NCBI GenBank assembly: GCA_035510855.1 | Contig: DATKGG010000059.1 | Location: 1-22,366, forward strand | Length of the DNA: 22,366 bases | From: Palsa-459 sp035510855 | Lineage (GTDB): Bacteria; Actinomycetota; Acidimicrobiia; Acidimicrobiales; RAAP-2 | Direction: 5' to 3' | Part shown: positions 5,230-13,535 of the stretch, piece after piece | Position numbering within the stretch: the stretch's first letter is position 1 | How the letters are laid out: the number at the start of each line of letters is the position of its first letter | Made by a program: the position numbers and the translations under genes | Notes under the pieces: model-generated | What the model saw: only the letters and a program-made list of their open reading frames with translations | What the model was told of the DNA's origin: nothing | Database searches by the model: none

Positions 5230-7533
5230 CTAAGCGCGCAACGCTGCCCGCGTGACCTTGGCGCCAGCGGCGCTCACCGCGTCGGGGTTTGCGAGGAACT
5301 CGGCCAGCTGGCGCGACGAGAAGGGGACCGCGACGAAGTAACCCTGCCCGAGGTCGACGCCGAGTGCCGAGACGACCGCGAGGCTGTGCACGTTCTCGAT
5401 CCCCTCGGCGACGACGGTCAGCTTGAGCGCCCGGGCCAGCTCGATGGTCGCCGAGATCACGGCGCGAGCGCGGTCGTCGACGCCGAGCGCGAGCACGAAT
5501 GACTTGTCGATCTTGAGCTCGTCGACCGACAGCTGCAGCAGTTGGGACATCGACGAGTAGCCGACGCCGAAGTCGTCGATCGAGATGTGGACGCCCTGGG
5601 CCCGGATGCGCTCGATGCACTGCTTGGAGTGCGCCGGCTCCTCGACGAGGCTGGACTCGGTGATCTCGAGGGTGAGCCAGCTCGCCTCGAGGCCGTGGTG
5701 TGCCAGCAGGCCCGCGATCAGGTCGGGCAGCTCGTCGTCCAAGAGGTCGTAGCGCGAGATGTTGACGCTCATCTGGAGCTCGTAGCCGTTGCGATGCAGC
5801 TGGGAGAGCTCGTCGATCGCGCGATGCAGCACGGCCGTCGTGAGCACGTGGATGAGGCCGGTGCGCTCGGCGAGCGGGACGAAGTCGTTCGGGTACAGGA
5901 GGCCGAACGTCGGGTGCCGCCAGCGCGCGAGCGCCTCGACGCCACGGATCTGGCTGGTGCGCAGGTCGAGGGTGGGCTGGAAGTGCAGCACGAGCTCGCT
6001 CTCCCAGACGACGGTCCGAAGGTCGTCGAGGAGGGCGAGCTGGTCACGAGTCCTCGAGTCGCCCTCGGACCGGTAGAGGCGCACGACCATGCGGCTCTGT
6101 TTCGCCTCGTACATCGCGATGTCCGCGCAGCGAAGGAGGTCCGACAGCACCGAGCCGTGGTCGGGGTAGACCGCGATGCCCATGCTCGCGCTCACGCGGA
6201 CGGTCATCCCGCCGATGGCGATCGGCGTGGCGATCATCTGGGCCATCTCGTTGCCGATCGCCACCACCTCGGCGACAGAGCCGACGTCGAACGTGCAGGC
6301 GAACTCGTCGCCCCCGATCCTCGAGATCTCGCCGCGTCCCGCGTTCACGTTCTCGAACCGGCGAGAGACGATCTGGAGCAGCTCGTCACCCGACGCGTGG
6401 CCGAGCGAGTCGTTGATCTCCTTGAAGCCGTCGAGGTCGACGAGCACGATGCCGAGACGACGTCCGTCGTCGAGCGCCTCGAACCGCCCGTCACCGCTCT
6501 CGAAGAAGGCACGGCGGTTGCCGAGTCCGGTGAGCACGTCGATTCTCGCCGAGCGGAAGCTCTCCTCCTCGGCGCCGCGGACCTCGCGCAGCGTCATGGC
6601 CATCCGCACGATCACGAGGCACAGGGCAGACAGCGCGAGCAGCGACGTGACCCACGAGGTGTGATGCACGAGCGAGATCACGAGGATGAGGACCGAGAGC
6701 GAGCCGAAGATGATGGGAATGCTCGAGAGCCCCCGTGGCAGCGAGGTGGTCCTCGTCCGGGGCGTCTCGCGTCGCTCGTCGTGCGGCCACGCCGCCACGC
6801 ACATGAGCCAGATGCCAATGACCCAGGTGCTGTCGAGCAGCGTCCCTTGGACGTAGGTGTTCGCCGCGACCTCGTTGAGGTAGACGACGTCGCCGATCAC
6901 GAAGGAGGTCATCCCGAGCATGAGCAGCGATGTCGGGACGTTCGGTCGGTAGCGCAGGGGCGCGAGCCCAGAGATCAAGATGACGATCAGCACCATGTCC
7001 ATGAGCGGGTAGGCCATGCCCACGACCACCTGGAGAGGCCGTCCGCTCACCTTCAGCACCGAGTCGAACCACAGCATGCCGGCTGCCGATCCGATCGCGA
7101 GCCCGGTGATCGCGCCGTCGAGCCGCGTGCTGATGCGGACGGCCCCGAAGTGTCGCTGGGTGAGCATCACGACGCCGATCGCGAAGAAGACGTACGACGC
7201 GAGGTACGCGGCGTCGCTCGGTGCGGGGCTCGGGATCGGGTTCAGGTTCTGGTCGTGCCAGAGGTAGATGAGGTTCCCGGCGTTGTACAGCACCGCACCC
7301 GTCGCCATCGAGATCCATGCGCCGCGAAGGTGCTTGGTGCTGCGGATCCGCAGCACGACCGGGACCAGCGGGACGATCGAGGCGATGTTGCCCATCCAGC
7401 CGTCCCAGAACGAGCTGTAGCCCGACGCAGGGGGCCGGACCACGACCGTCGAGCCGACGTAGGCGAGCACGACCACGGCGACCAGCACCTGGCTCGCGAG
7501 CTGGGGCCGCGAGCCGTAGAGGGAGGCGGACAC
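5230..7533 (-). CDS. Membrane-bound GGDEF-EAL protein (c-di-GMP synthesis and breakdown)
   Basis: A 767-residue sensor-like enzyme of the inner membrane. About ten hydrophobic helices fill residues 12-320, with no recognised named sensor domain. A GGDEF domain follows at about 330-490 with DVLTGLGNRRAF and an intact GGDEF signature at 407-411, so diguanylate cyclase activity is likely. The usual RxxD inhibitory site five residues before the signature is absent. The EAL domain (about 505-750) keeps its catalytic set: EAL 533-535, SVNIS, LEITES with Glu623, DDFG at 653-656, LKIDKS, AEGIEN and QGYFVAVPF. Phosphodiesterase activity is therefore also likely. GTG at 7533 is the start I favour, just before the first helix, because the open frame upstream is Arg-rich and lacks helices. 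It is divergent from the flavoenzyme gene. Confidence 0.88.
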   Translation of the reverse strand: MSASLYGSRPQLASQVLVAVVVLAYVGSTVVVRPPASGYSSFWDGWMGNIASIVPLVPVVLRIRSTKHLRGAWISMATGAVLYNAGNLIYLWHDQNLNPIPSPAPSDAAYLASYVFFAIGVVMLTQRHFGAVRISTRLDGAITGLAIGSAAGMLWFDSVLKVSGRPLQVVVGMAYPLMDMVLIVILISGLAPLRYRPNVPTSLLMLGMTSFVIGDVVYLNEVAANTYVQGTLLDSTWVIGIWLMCVAAWPHDERRETPRTRTTSLPRGLSSIPIIFGSLSVLILVISLVHHTSWVTSLLALSALCLVIVRMAMTLREVRGAEEESFRSARIDVLTGLGNRRAFFESGDGRFEALDDGRRLGIVLVDLDGFKEINDSLGHASGDELLQIVSRRFENVNAGRGEISRIGGDEFACTFDVGSVAEVVAIGNEMAQMIATPIAIGGMTVRVSASMGIAVYPDHGSVLSDLLRCADIAMYEAKQSRMVVRLYRSEGDSRTRDQLALLDDLRTVVWESELVLHFQPTLDLRTSQIRGVEALARWRHPTFGLLYPNDFVPLAERTGLIHVLTTAVLHRAIDELSQLHRNGYELQMSVNISRYDLLDDELPDLIAGLLAHHGLEASWLTLEITESSLVEEPAHSKQCIERIRAQGVHISIDDFGVGYSSMSQLLQLSVDELKIDKSFVLALGVDDRARAVISATIELARALKLTVVAEGIENVHSLAVVSALGVDLGQGYFVAVPFSSRQLAEFLANPDAVSAAGAKVTRAALRA

Positions 7534-7927
7534 GCGTCGCCACGAGGCACCGAGCGAGCGCTCGCTTCGCTCAATGCGGTGCGACGTCGGTCGTCGTGGC
7601 CCCCCGCGTCGTCCTCGACACGTCGCCACCGCCGGTGACCCCGGCGCGGGCTGGCCGACGGGGACGCGGCCAACGCGCGCGTCGCGGCTCACGGTCCGCC
7701 GGACAATCGGGTTGCCACACCAGCAACGATGCTGGTCGACAGACAATGGGATCCCCGCGGCGTCACAACTCCGCCGCAACTCACGGTCACGCGCTCGGCA
7801 TCCCCGGTGCCGCACGTCGCAACCGACGTCAGCCACAATGGGATCGCTCGGGGCGGGGCCAGCTGCGCGGCGACCACGGGTCGAGGCGACAGCTGGCGTG
7901 CGGCACAGGGACGACGGGGAGGCGACG
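7534..7927. promoter_or_regulatory. Divergent intergenic region with palindrome and repeated ACAATGGGATC
   Basis: This 394-bp region separates the GGDEF-EAL and flavoenzyme starts. It contains a 14-bp perfect palindrome AGCGAGCGCTCGCT at 7553-7566, 20 bp before the GTG at 7533. There is also an inverted repeat ACCAGC-N6-GCTGGT at 7719-7736, and two perfect copies of ACAATGGGATC at 7743-7753 and 7835-7845. No TA dinucleotide occurs anywhere in the region, so no TANNNT -10 box can exist here; the two ACAAT repeats may take that role. Which promoter serves which gene is not clear. Confidence 0.4.
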
Positions 7928-9295
7928 ATGACGATCCGCACCGACGTGGTGGTGCTCGGACTTGGCCCCGGCGGCGAGGACGCCGCCGGCAGGTTGTGCG
8001 AGGCAGGTCTCGACGTGGTCGGGGTCGAGGCCGAGCTCGTCGGCGGCGAGTGCCCCTACTGGGGCTGCGTGCCCTCGAAGATGATCATCCGCGCGGCGAA
8101 CCTCCTCGCCGAGGCCCGCCGGATCGGCTCGATGGCGGGGAGCGCGGACGTGCGACCCGACTGGGCGCCGGTCGCTCGGCGCATCCGAGACGAGGCCACC
8201 GACACCTGGGACGACTCGGTCGCGGCCCGGCGCTTCGAGGGCAAGGGCGGGCACCTGCTTCGTGGCTGGGGACGACTCGACGGTCCAGGTCGCGTCGTGG
8301 TCGGCGACCAGGTGATCGAGGCTGCCCGCGCGGTCGTGATCGCGATCGGCGCTCGTGCGTGGATCCCGTCGATCGACGGACTGGCCGGCACGCCGTACTG
8401 GACGAACCGCGAGGCCATCGAGACGACCGAGGTCCCCTCGTCGCTCATCGTGCTTGGCGGGGGCGCGATCGGCGTCGAGTTCGCCCAGGCATTCGGCCGC
8501 TTCGGCGCACGGGTCACGGTCCTTGAGGCAGGGCCGCGCATTGTCGGCCCCGAGGAGCCCGAGGCGAGCGAGGTCCTCACGTCCGTGCTTCGCAACGAGG
8601 GCATCGACGTGCGCACGTCAGCGACCGTCGACTCGGTCCAGCACGACGGCGAGGCGTTCACCGTCTCGGTCAAGGGCGCGGCGCCGGTCACGGCGTCAAA
8701 GCTGCTCGTCGCGGTCGGACGCCGCCCGGACCTCGAGTCGCTCGGGGTGGCGAGCATCGGTCTCGACGAGCACGCCCCCGCCGTGCCGACCGACGACCAC
8801 CTGCGCGTCCCCGGCATAGAGCGGACCTGGGCCATCGGCGACGTGACGGGCAAGGGCGCCTTCACGCACATGTCGATGTACGAGGCCGACATCGTGGTCA
8901 ACGACATCCTCGGGCGCGACGTCGTGCCAGCCGACTACCACGCCGTGCCGAGGGTGACCTTCACGGACCCCGAGATCGGCTCGGTCGGGCTGAGCGAGGC
9001 TGGCGCGCGCAGCCAGGGCGTCACGGTGCGCACCGGCGTGGCCTCGATCCCCGAGTCCGCCCGGGGCTGGATCCACAAGGCGGGCAACGAGGGGCTCATC
9101 AAGGTCGTCGAGGACGCGGACCGCGGCGTGCTCGTGGGCGCGACGTCCATGGGTCCGGCAGGCGGCGAGGTGCTGGGCTTCCTCGCACTCGCGGTCGCGG
9201 TCGGCGTCCCCACGAGCCAGCTGCGTCACCTGCCCTACGCGTATCCGACGTTCCATCGGGCCATCGAGTCGGCGATCAAGGAACTCGACGCGTGA
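7928..9295 (+). CDS. Dihydrolipoamide-dehydrogenase-like NAD(P)/FAD disulfide oxidoreductase, orphan
   Basis: A 455-residue class I pyridine nucleotide-disulfide oxidoreductase. The FAD-binding GLGPGG is at 11-16, and the redox disulfide is in GGECPYWGCVPSK with Cys42 and Cys47. A second Rossmann motif LGGGAIGVEFA binds NAD(P), and AIGDVTG contacts FAD. The C-terminal interface domain is complete. In true lipoamide dehydrogenases this domain ends with HAHPTxxE, where the second His and the Glu activate the dithiol; here the stretch is YAYPTFHR, so Tyr439 replaces the base and the Glu is missing. It is therefore probably not a lipoamide dehydrogenase. The substrate is unknown. GGGGAGG five bases before ATG 7928 fixes the start. 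No 2-oxoacid dehydrogenase genes are nearby. Confidence 0.88.
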   Translation: MTIRTDVVVLGLGPGGEDAAGRLCEAGLDVVGVEAELVGGECPYWGCVPSKMIIRAANLLAEARRIGSMAGSADVRPDWAPVARRIRDEATDTWDDSVAARRFEGKGGHLLRGWGRLDGPGRVVVGDQVIEAARAVVIAIGARAWIPSIDGLAGTPYWTNREAIETTEVPSSLIVLGGGAIGVEFAQAFGRFGARVTVLEAGPRIVGPEEPEASEVLTSVLRNEGIDVRTSATVDSVQHDGEAFTVSVKGAAPVTASKLLVAVGRRPDLESLGVASIGLDEHAPAVPTDDHLRVPGIERTWAIGDVTGKGAFTHMSMYEADIVVNDILGRDVVPADYHAVPRVTFTDPEIGSVGLSEAGARSQGVTVRTGVASIPESARGWIHKAGNEGLIKVVEDADRGVLVGATSMGPAGGEVLGFLALAVAVGVPTSQLRHLPYAYPTFHRAIESAIKELDA

Positions 9296-9316
9296 GCGAT
9301 CCTCGCGCGTGAGATC

Positions 9317-10297
9317 TCAGCAGTAGGGGTGCGAGAGGGTGAGGAGGAACTCGCCGTTCGCTCCGCCGAGCTGGTGGTCAACCACGAAACCGCCGCGATC
9401 GAGCTCGCCGGCGATGCCCTCGGGGGTGAACTTCGCGCTGATCTCGGTGCGCATCTCTTCGCCTTGTTCGAAGGCGATCTCGATGCCGAGCTGGGTGATC
9501 GTGACGCGCTGCGGCGAGGTCGCACGCAGGCGCATCTCGATCCACTGGTGCGGCTCGTCGAAGATCGCGACGTGCTCGAACGCCTCGACGTCGAAGTTCG
9601 CGCCGAGCTCACGGTTGAGCACCAAGAGCACGTTGCGGTTGAATGCCGCGGTGACGCCCGCGCGGTCGTCGTAGGCGTGAACGAGCCGCTCGCGGTCCTT
9701 CACCAAGTCGCAGCCGAGGAGGAACGAGTCGGCGTGGGCGAGCTGGGCGTCGAGGTCCGCGAAGAACTTGTGGCGCGCAGTGGGCTCGAGGTTGCCGATC
9801 GTCCCCCCGAGGAACGCGACGAGCACGGGCCCCTCGTGGGCGAACAGGCCGTCGAGGTGCAGGAAGTCGCCGACCGTCGCGGTGACCTCGAGGTCGGGAT
9901 AGCTCGCCGCGAGCGAGCTGGTGGCCTCGACGAGCGTCGCTTCGGCCACGTCGACGGCGACATAGTGGCGCAGCGCCCCGGTGCCCACGAGCGCGTCGAG
10001 GAGGATCGGGGTCTTCGAGCACGTTCCGGCACCGAGCTCGACGAGCGTCACCGCCTTGGTGGCCACAGCGATCTCATGGGCGTGCTCGACCAGCAGGGCA
10101 CGCTCGGCGCGCGTGGGGTAGTACTCGTCGAGCCTCGTGATCTGGTCGAACAGGTCGCTGCCGACGTCGTCGTAGAACCAGACCGACGGCAGCGTCTTGG
10201 GCATGGCCAAGAGCCCCGCGCGCGCGTCGCGCTCAAGGGCGAGACGCAGCGCGTCTCGGTCCAGGCGGACGTCAACGGTGACCGGCGACGTGCTCAC
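9317..10297 (-). CDS. egtD: L-histidine N-alpha-methyltransferase (ergothioneine biosynthesis)
   Basis: A 326-residue SAM-dependent enzyme that trimethylates the histidine amino group to give hercynine, the first step of ergothioneine synthesis. The N-terminal helical region has WFYDDVGSDLFDQI and YYPTRAE. The SAM site contains LVELGAGTCSKT. The histidine-binding end has EISAKFTPEG, with Glu285 and Ser287 at the positions known to hold the imidazole. The length matches characterised EgtD (about 320). The GTG start overlaps the egtB stop as GTGA, so translation is coupled and the pair forms an operon with egtB first. It converges on the flavoenzyme gene with 21 nt between the stops. Very likely functional. 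Confidence 0.95.
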   Translation of the reverse strand: MSTSPVTVDVRLDRDALRLALERDARAGLLAMPKTLPSVWFYDDVGSDLFDQITRLDEYYPTRAERALLVEHAHEIAVATKAVTLVELGAGTCSKTPILLDALVGTGALRHYVAVDVAEATLVEATSSLAASYPDLEVTATVGDFLHLDGLFAHEGPVLVAFLGGTIGNLEPTARHKFFADLDAQLAHADSFLLGCDLVKDRERLVHAYDDRAGVTAAFNRNVLLVLNRELGANFDVEAFEHVAIFDEPHQWIEMRLRATSPQRVTITQLGIEIAFEQGEEMRTEISAKFTPEGIAGELDRGGFVVDHQLGGANGEFLLTLSHPYC

Positions 10298-11514
10298 CGC
10301 GTGTCGTGGGCGAGTCGGAGCCCCGTGTAGGGCCACCTCGCCGACGCGGGGTAGAAGTTGCGGTAGGTCGGCCGCGTGTGGCCCTCGGGGGTGATCGAGG
10401 CGCCGCCGCGAAGGACCTGCTGGTTCACCATGAACTTCCCGTTGTACTCGCCTACCGCCCCGGGTGCGACGCGGAACCCCGGATACGGCGCGTACGCGCT
10501 CTGGGTCCACTGCCAGACCGAGCCGAAGAACCCGTCGCCGCTCGCCGTCGAGGGAGGCTCGAGGCCGAACGGGGCCGCGGTGCCGCTGCCCGAGGCCGCG
10601 ACCTCCCACTCGAACTCCGTCGGGAGCCGCGCGCCGCGCCACCTCGCGAAGGCATCGGCCTCGAAGTAGCTCACGTGGGTGACCGGGTCGTCGGCTCGGA
10701 CGTCCTCGGTGCCGAAGAGCGTGAAGCGCCGCCACCCGCCGTCGTCGTTCGACCAGTACAAGGGCGCCTGCCAGCCAAGCGCGTTGAGCATCGCCCAGCC
10801 CTCCGAGAGCCACAGCTCAGGGCGCGAGTACCCGCCGTCGTCGATGAACGCCACGTACTCGTCGCAGCGGACGAGGCGCGCGTCGAGCGTGGCCGGCTCG
10901 ACGAGGCACCGGTGCCGGGGCAGCTCGTTGTCGAAGCAGAACCCGCTGGCCGTCGCCCCGACCTCGCGGATCCCGCCTTCGATTTGGCGTGGCGGCCCCG
11001 CGTCGCGGGCACGCGGGGCCGCATCATGCGGCCGCGCCGCGTAGGCGACCGGCTGGGGGTGCTGGGAGAGCACGTGCTTGATGTCCATGAGCAGCAGCTC
11101 TTGGTGCTGTTGTTCATGGTGCAGCCCGAGCACGACGAGGCCACCGTGACGCTCGTCGAGGTCGCCGGCAAGCAGCTGGCGCATCCGCGTGTCGACGTCC
11201 CGGCGGTAGCGGCCGATCTCCTCGGCGCCCGGGCGCGCGACATGGCCCCGTCGCGAGCGCTCGTAGCGTGGGCCGACCTGCTCGTAGTACGAGTTGAAGA
11301 GGAAGTCGAACGCCGGGTCGTAGGGCTGGGCAAGTTCGGTGTCGGCGAGCACGAAGCGCTCGAAGAACCAGGTCGTGTGCGCGCGATGCCACTTGGTGGG
11401 GCTCACGTCGGGCATGGACTGGACCGTCTGGTCCTCGGCGGAGAGCGGGGCCGCCAATGCCTCGGTGCGACTCCGCACATCGCAGTAGCGCGTGTCGAGC
11501 AGGCGATCGTCCAT
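10294..11514 (-). CDS. egtB: Hercynine oxygenase, sulfoxide synthase (ergothioneine biosynthesis)
   Basis: A 406-residue non-haem iron enzyme that couples hercynine to a thiol donor (gamma-glutamylcysteine or cysteine) using oxygen. The N-terminal DinB-like domain has WHRAHTTWFFE (His46 region) and LHHEQQHQE with His133 and His137, which together give the three-His iron site. The C-terminal FGE-sulfatase-like domain shows HVSYFEADAFARWRGARLPT and the closing segment LRGGASITPEG ... RPTYRNFYPAS. AGGAG lies nine bases before the ATG at 11514. egtA, egtC and egtE are not in the window, so the thiol donor cannot be decided from context. Length and motifs are normal. Confidence 0.95.
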   Translation of the reverse strand: MDDRLLDTRYCDVRSRTEALAAPLSAEDQTVQSMPDVSPTKWHRAHTTWFFERFVLADTELAQPYDPAFDFLFNSYYEQVGPRYERSRRGHVARPGAEEIGRYRRDVDTRMRQLLAGDLDERHGGLVVLGLHHEQQHQELLLMDIKHVLSQHPQPVAYAARPHDAAPRARDAGPPRQIEGGIREVGATASGFCFDNELPRHRCLVEPATLDARLVRCDEYVAFIDDGGYSRPELWLSEGWAMLNALGWQAPLYWSNDDGGWRRFTLFGTEDVRADDPVTHVSYFEADAFARWRGARLPTEFEWEVAASGSGTAAPFGLEPPSTASGDGFFGSVWQWTQSAYAPYPGFRVAPGAVGEYNGKFMVNQQVLRGGASITPEGHTRPTYRNFYPASARWPYTGLRLAHDTR

Positions 11515-11880
11515 GTTGGCTAACTCCTAGGGGTGCCGCGTGTGCCGTCGTGCGTCGGCGCCCTCGCGCCCTGGGCGGGCGCGGAAGGACACCAGGACGC
11601 CCGAGGCGGGGGATCCATCCTGCAATGTTGCCACTGGCATGTGACCTCCGTCCCGAACGTCGCCCTCAGCGTTGCGTTGCCCGCGCCCGTAGGATCGATG
11701 CGCTGGTAGCCCATGCAGGCGGACCCGCCCAGCTCGGGGCGCCGACCGGGGCATCGGTCCTCGTGGGCATCGGACCCTCCTCATGCGGCGCCGCAGCACC
11801 CGACCTGGCGGCCCTTGCGTTCGCGCTGCGCCATGACGCTAGACCCGGACCCCGCCTCGAGTCGCATCGCGAGCGCGAGT
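11515..11880. other. Intergenic stretch upstream of egtB with no recognisable gene
   Basis: About 366 bp between the egtB start and the stop of the PrmC-like gene, both on the minus strand. Open frames on either strand give Arg/Pro/Ala-rich products with no recognisable motif. Apart from the egtB ribosome binding site near 11525-11529 I see no clear promoter, repeat, tRNA or terminator. It presumably holds the egtB promoter. Confidence 0.5.
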
Positions 11881-12660
11881 TCACCCGCGGCGCGCGCAGA
11901 CACCCCTCGGGTCGCCGTCAGCATCCTCGATCACCGTCGGGGTGTGGTACCCCGCGCCTTCGAAGAGGCGCGTCACGTCGTCGCACTGGTCGCTGCCCAC
12001 CTCTAAGAGCACGTCGCCACCCGCACGCACCCAGTCGACGCTCTCGGCCACGATCCGGCGCACGACGTCGAGGCCGTCGTCCCCGCCGTCGAGTGCGACT
12101 GCAGGTTCGAAGTCGGTCACGTCGCGCGGCAGGCGATGCAGCGCGCTGTGCGGCACGTAGGGAGCGACGGCGGTGAGGACGTCGACAAGCCCACGAACGC
12201 GCGGGGGCAGCGGCGCGAACAGATCGCCCTCTGCGACACGAACGCCGTTTCGCCGCGCGCATGCCACGGCGACCGGGTCGAGCTCGGTCGCGCGTACCTC
12301 CGCGGCGGGCCGACCAGCCGCGAGCACGGCCGCGATCGAGCCCGCTCCGGTGCACAGGTCGACTGCCACGCCGTGCTCGGGCAGGAGGACCGACGCCGTG
12401 CGAGCCAGCCCCTCGGACTGCCACCGAGGGACGAAGACGCCGGGGTCGACGTGCAGCTCGAGCCCGCAGAACACGGTCCGACCCGTGATCCAGGCGAGCG
12501 GCTCGCCAGCCACGCGGCGAGCCACCATCGCGTCGAGCGCCGCGGCGGTGCCCGCCGAGTCCACGAGCTCGCGCGCCTCGTCGTCGGCGGCGACGCAACC
12601 CGCGCGACGCAGCGCCTCGATCACCTCACCATGGGTTCGCGCGCGTGCCATCGGCGACAT
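11881..12660 (-). CDS. PrmC/HemK-related SAM methyltransferase, substrate unknown
   Basis: A 259-residue protein related to the enzymes that methylate the Gln of the GGQ loop in release factors. The N-terminal helical domain leads to LAWITGRTVFCGLELHVDPGVFVPR, a stretch close to PrmC. The SAM site is VAVDLCTGAGSIAAVLA, followed by ATELDPVAVACARRN. The motif normally reading NPPY is AVAPYVP here, so the Asn that holds the Gln side chain is missing. A DHEP-like segment (DFEPAVALDGGDDGLDVVRR) and GGDVLLEVG follow, as in actinobacterial PrmC-related proteins that coexist with a true PrmC. ATG 12660 or 12651 are possible starts; neither has a strong ribosome binding site. Confidence 0.8.
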   Translation of the reverse strand: MSPMARARTHGEVIEALRRAGCVAADDEARELVDSAGTAAALDAMVARRVAGEPLAWITGRTVFCGLELHVDPGVFVPRWQSEGLARTASVLLPEHGVAVDLCTGAGSIAAVLAAGRPAAEVRATELDPVAVACARRNGVRVAEGDLFAPLPPRVRGLVDVLTAVAPYVPHSALHRLPRDVTDFEPAVALDGGDDGLDVVRRIVAESVDWVRAGGDVLLEVGSDQCDDVTRLFEGAGYHTPTVIEDADGDPRGVCARRG

Positions 12661-12754
12661 GATGCCTGAGACCGATCGGTCCAAGAGTCGCCGAGACCGG
12701 GTTGGCGCCCGTCGCATCGGGCGAGTTGAATGGCGAACGAAGAGAGGAGCCACG

Positions 12755-13525
12755 ATGACCACTCGTGACCGCGCACCGCTCGGTGCGCCCTGCTGGACCG
12801 ACTTGTTCACCTCTGACGTCGAGGGCAGCCGGAAGTTCTACGGCGAGCTGTTCGGCTGGGAGGCGCTCGAGCCGAGCCCTGAGTTCGGGGGCTACTTCAT
12901 GTTCTCGCTCAACGGCAAGGAGGTCGCCGGCGCCATGGGCGACATGGGTGACATCAAGGCGAACAACGCCTGGAAGGTCTACTTGCAGACCGACGACATC
13001 AACGCCACCCTCGAGCACGCCACGAAGAAGGGCGCCGACGTCATGGGACCGGCGATGGCCGTGGCCGACGTCGGCACGCAGGGCTTGCTGACGGACCCGA
13101 CGGGCGCCCACCTCGGTGCCTGGCAGCCCGGCACGTTCCAGGGTTTCTCGGTCCTCGGCGAGCCGGGCTCGCCCAGCTGGTTCGAGCTGCACACGAGCGA
13201 CTACAAGGTGGCCGTCGACTTCTACGAGTCCGTGTTCCACTGGGAGACCACCTCGATGGGCGACACCGACGAGTTCCGCTACTCGGTGATGAAGGAGCCG
13301 GGCGGCGAGGACCAGCTCGCGGGGATCATGGACGCGAGCTCCTTCCTCGGGACCGACGCGTCGAGCTGGTCCGTCTACTGGGAGGTGGATGACGCCGTGG
13401 CAGCGACCGAGAAGGTCGTCGCCCTCGGCGGGACGATCATCCAGGCTGCGGAGAAGACCCCGTACGGCACGATCGCCACGGTCACGGACCCATCGGGCGC
13501 GGTGTTCAAGCTGCGCACGGCGTAG
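12755..13525 (+). CDS. VOC-family protein with two glyoxalase-like domains
   Basis: A 256-residue protein with tandem vicinal-oxygen-chelate modules, about 8-125 and 135-255. Each starts with a PxWxxL pattern (CWTDLFTSDVEGSRKFYGEL; SWFELHTSDYKVAVDFYESV) and ends in a DPTGA/DPSGA strand (LTDPTGAHLGAWQPG; VTDPSGAVFKLRTA). Such proteins include glyoxalases, dioxygenases and antibiotic-binding proteins; this subgroup has no settled activity. The start is well fixed by AGAGAGGAG five bases upstream of the ATG. A broken serine hydrolase ORF starts 11 nt after its stop and may once have been cotranscribed. The gene is divergent from the PrmC-like gene. Confidence 0.88.
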   Translation: MTTRDRAPLGAPCWTDLFTSDVEGSRKFYGELFGWEALEPSPEFGGYFMFSLNGKEVAGAMGDMGDIKANNAWKVYLQTDDINATLEHATKKGADVMGPAMAVADVGTQGLLTDPTGAHLGAWQPGTFQGFSVLGEPGSPSWFELHTSDYKVAVDFYESVFHWETTSMGDTDEFRYSVMKEPGGEDQLAGIMDASSFLGTDASSWSVYWEVDDAVAATEKVVALGGTIIQAAEKTPYGTIATVTDPSGAVFKLRTA

Positions 13526-13535
13526 CGCTGGCGGC

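Noticed and set aside
5542..7638. A 698-codon open frame opposite the GGDEF-EAL gene
   Set aside because: Its product is almost entirely Arg, Asp, Val, Glu and His, typical of an antisense frame of a GC-rich gene. The other strand has full domain evidence.
7534..7941. N-terminal extension of the GGDEF-EAL protein to 903 residues
   Set aside because: The extra 136 residues are Arg/Pro-rich, have no domain, and would overlap the divergent flavoenzyme start.
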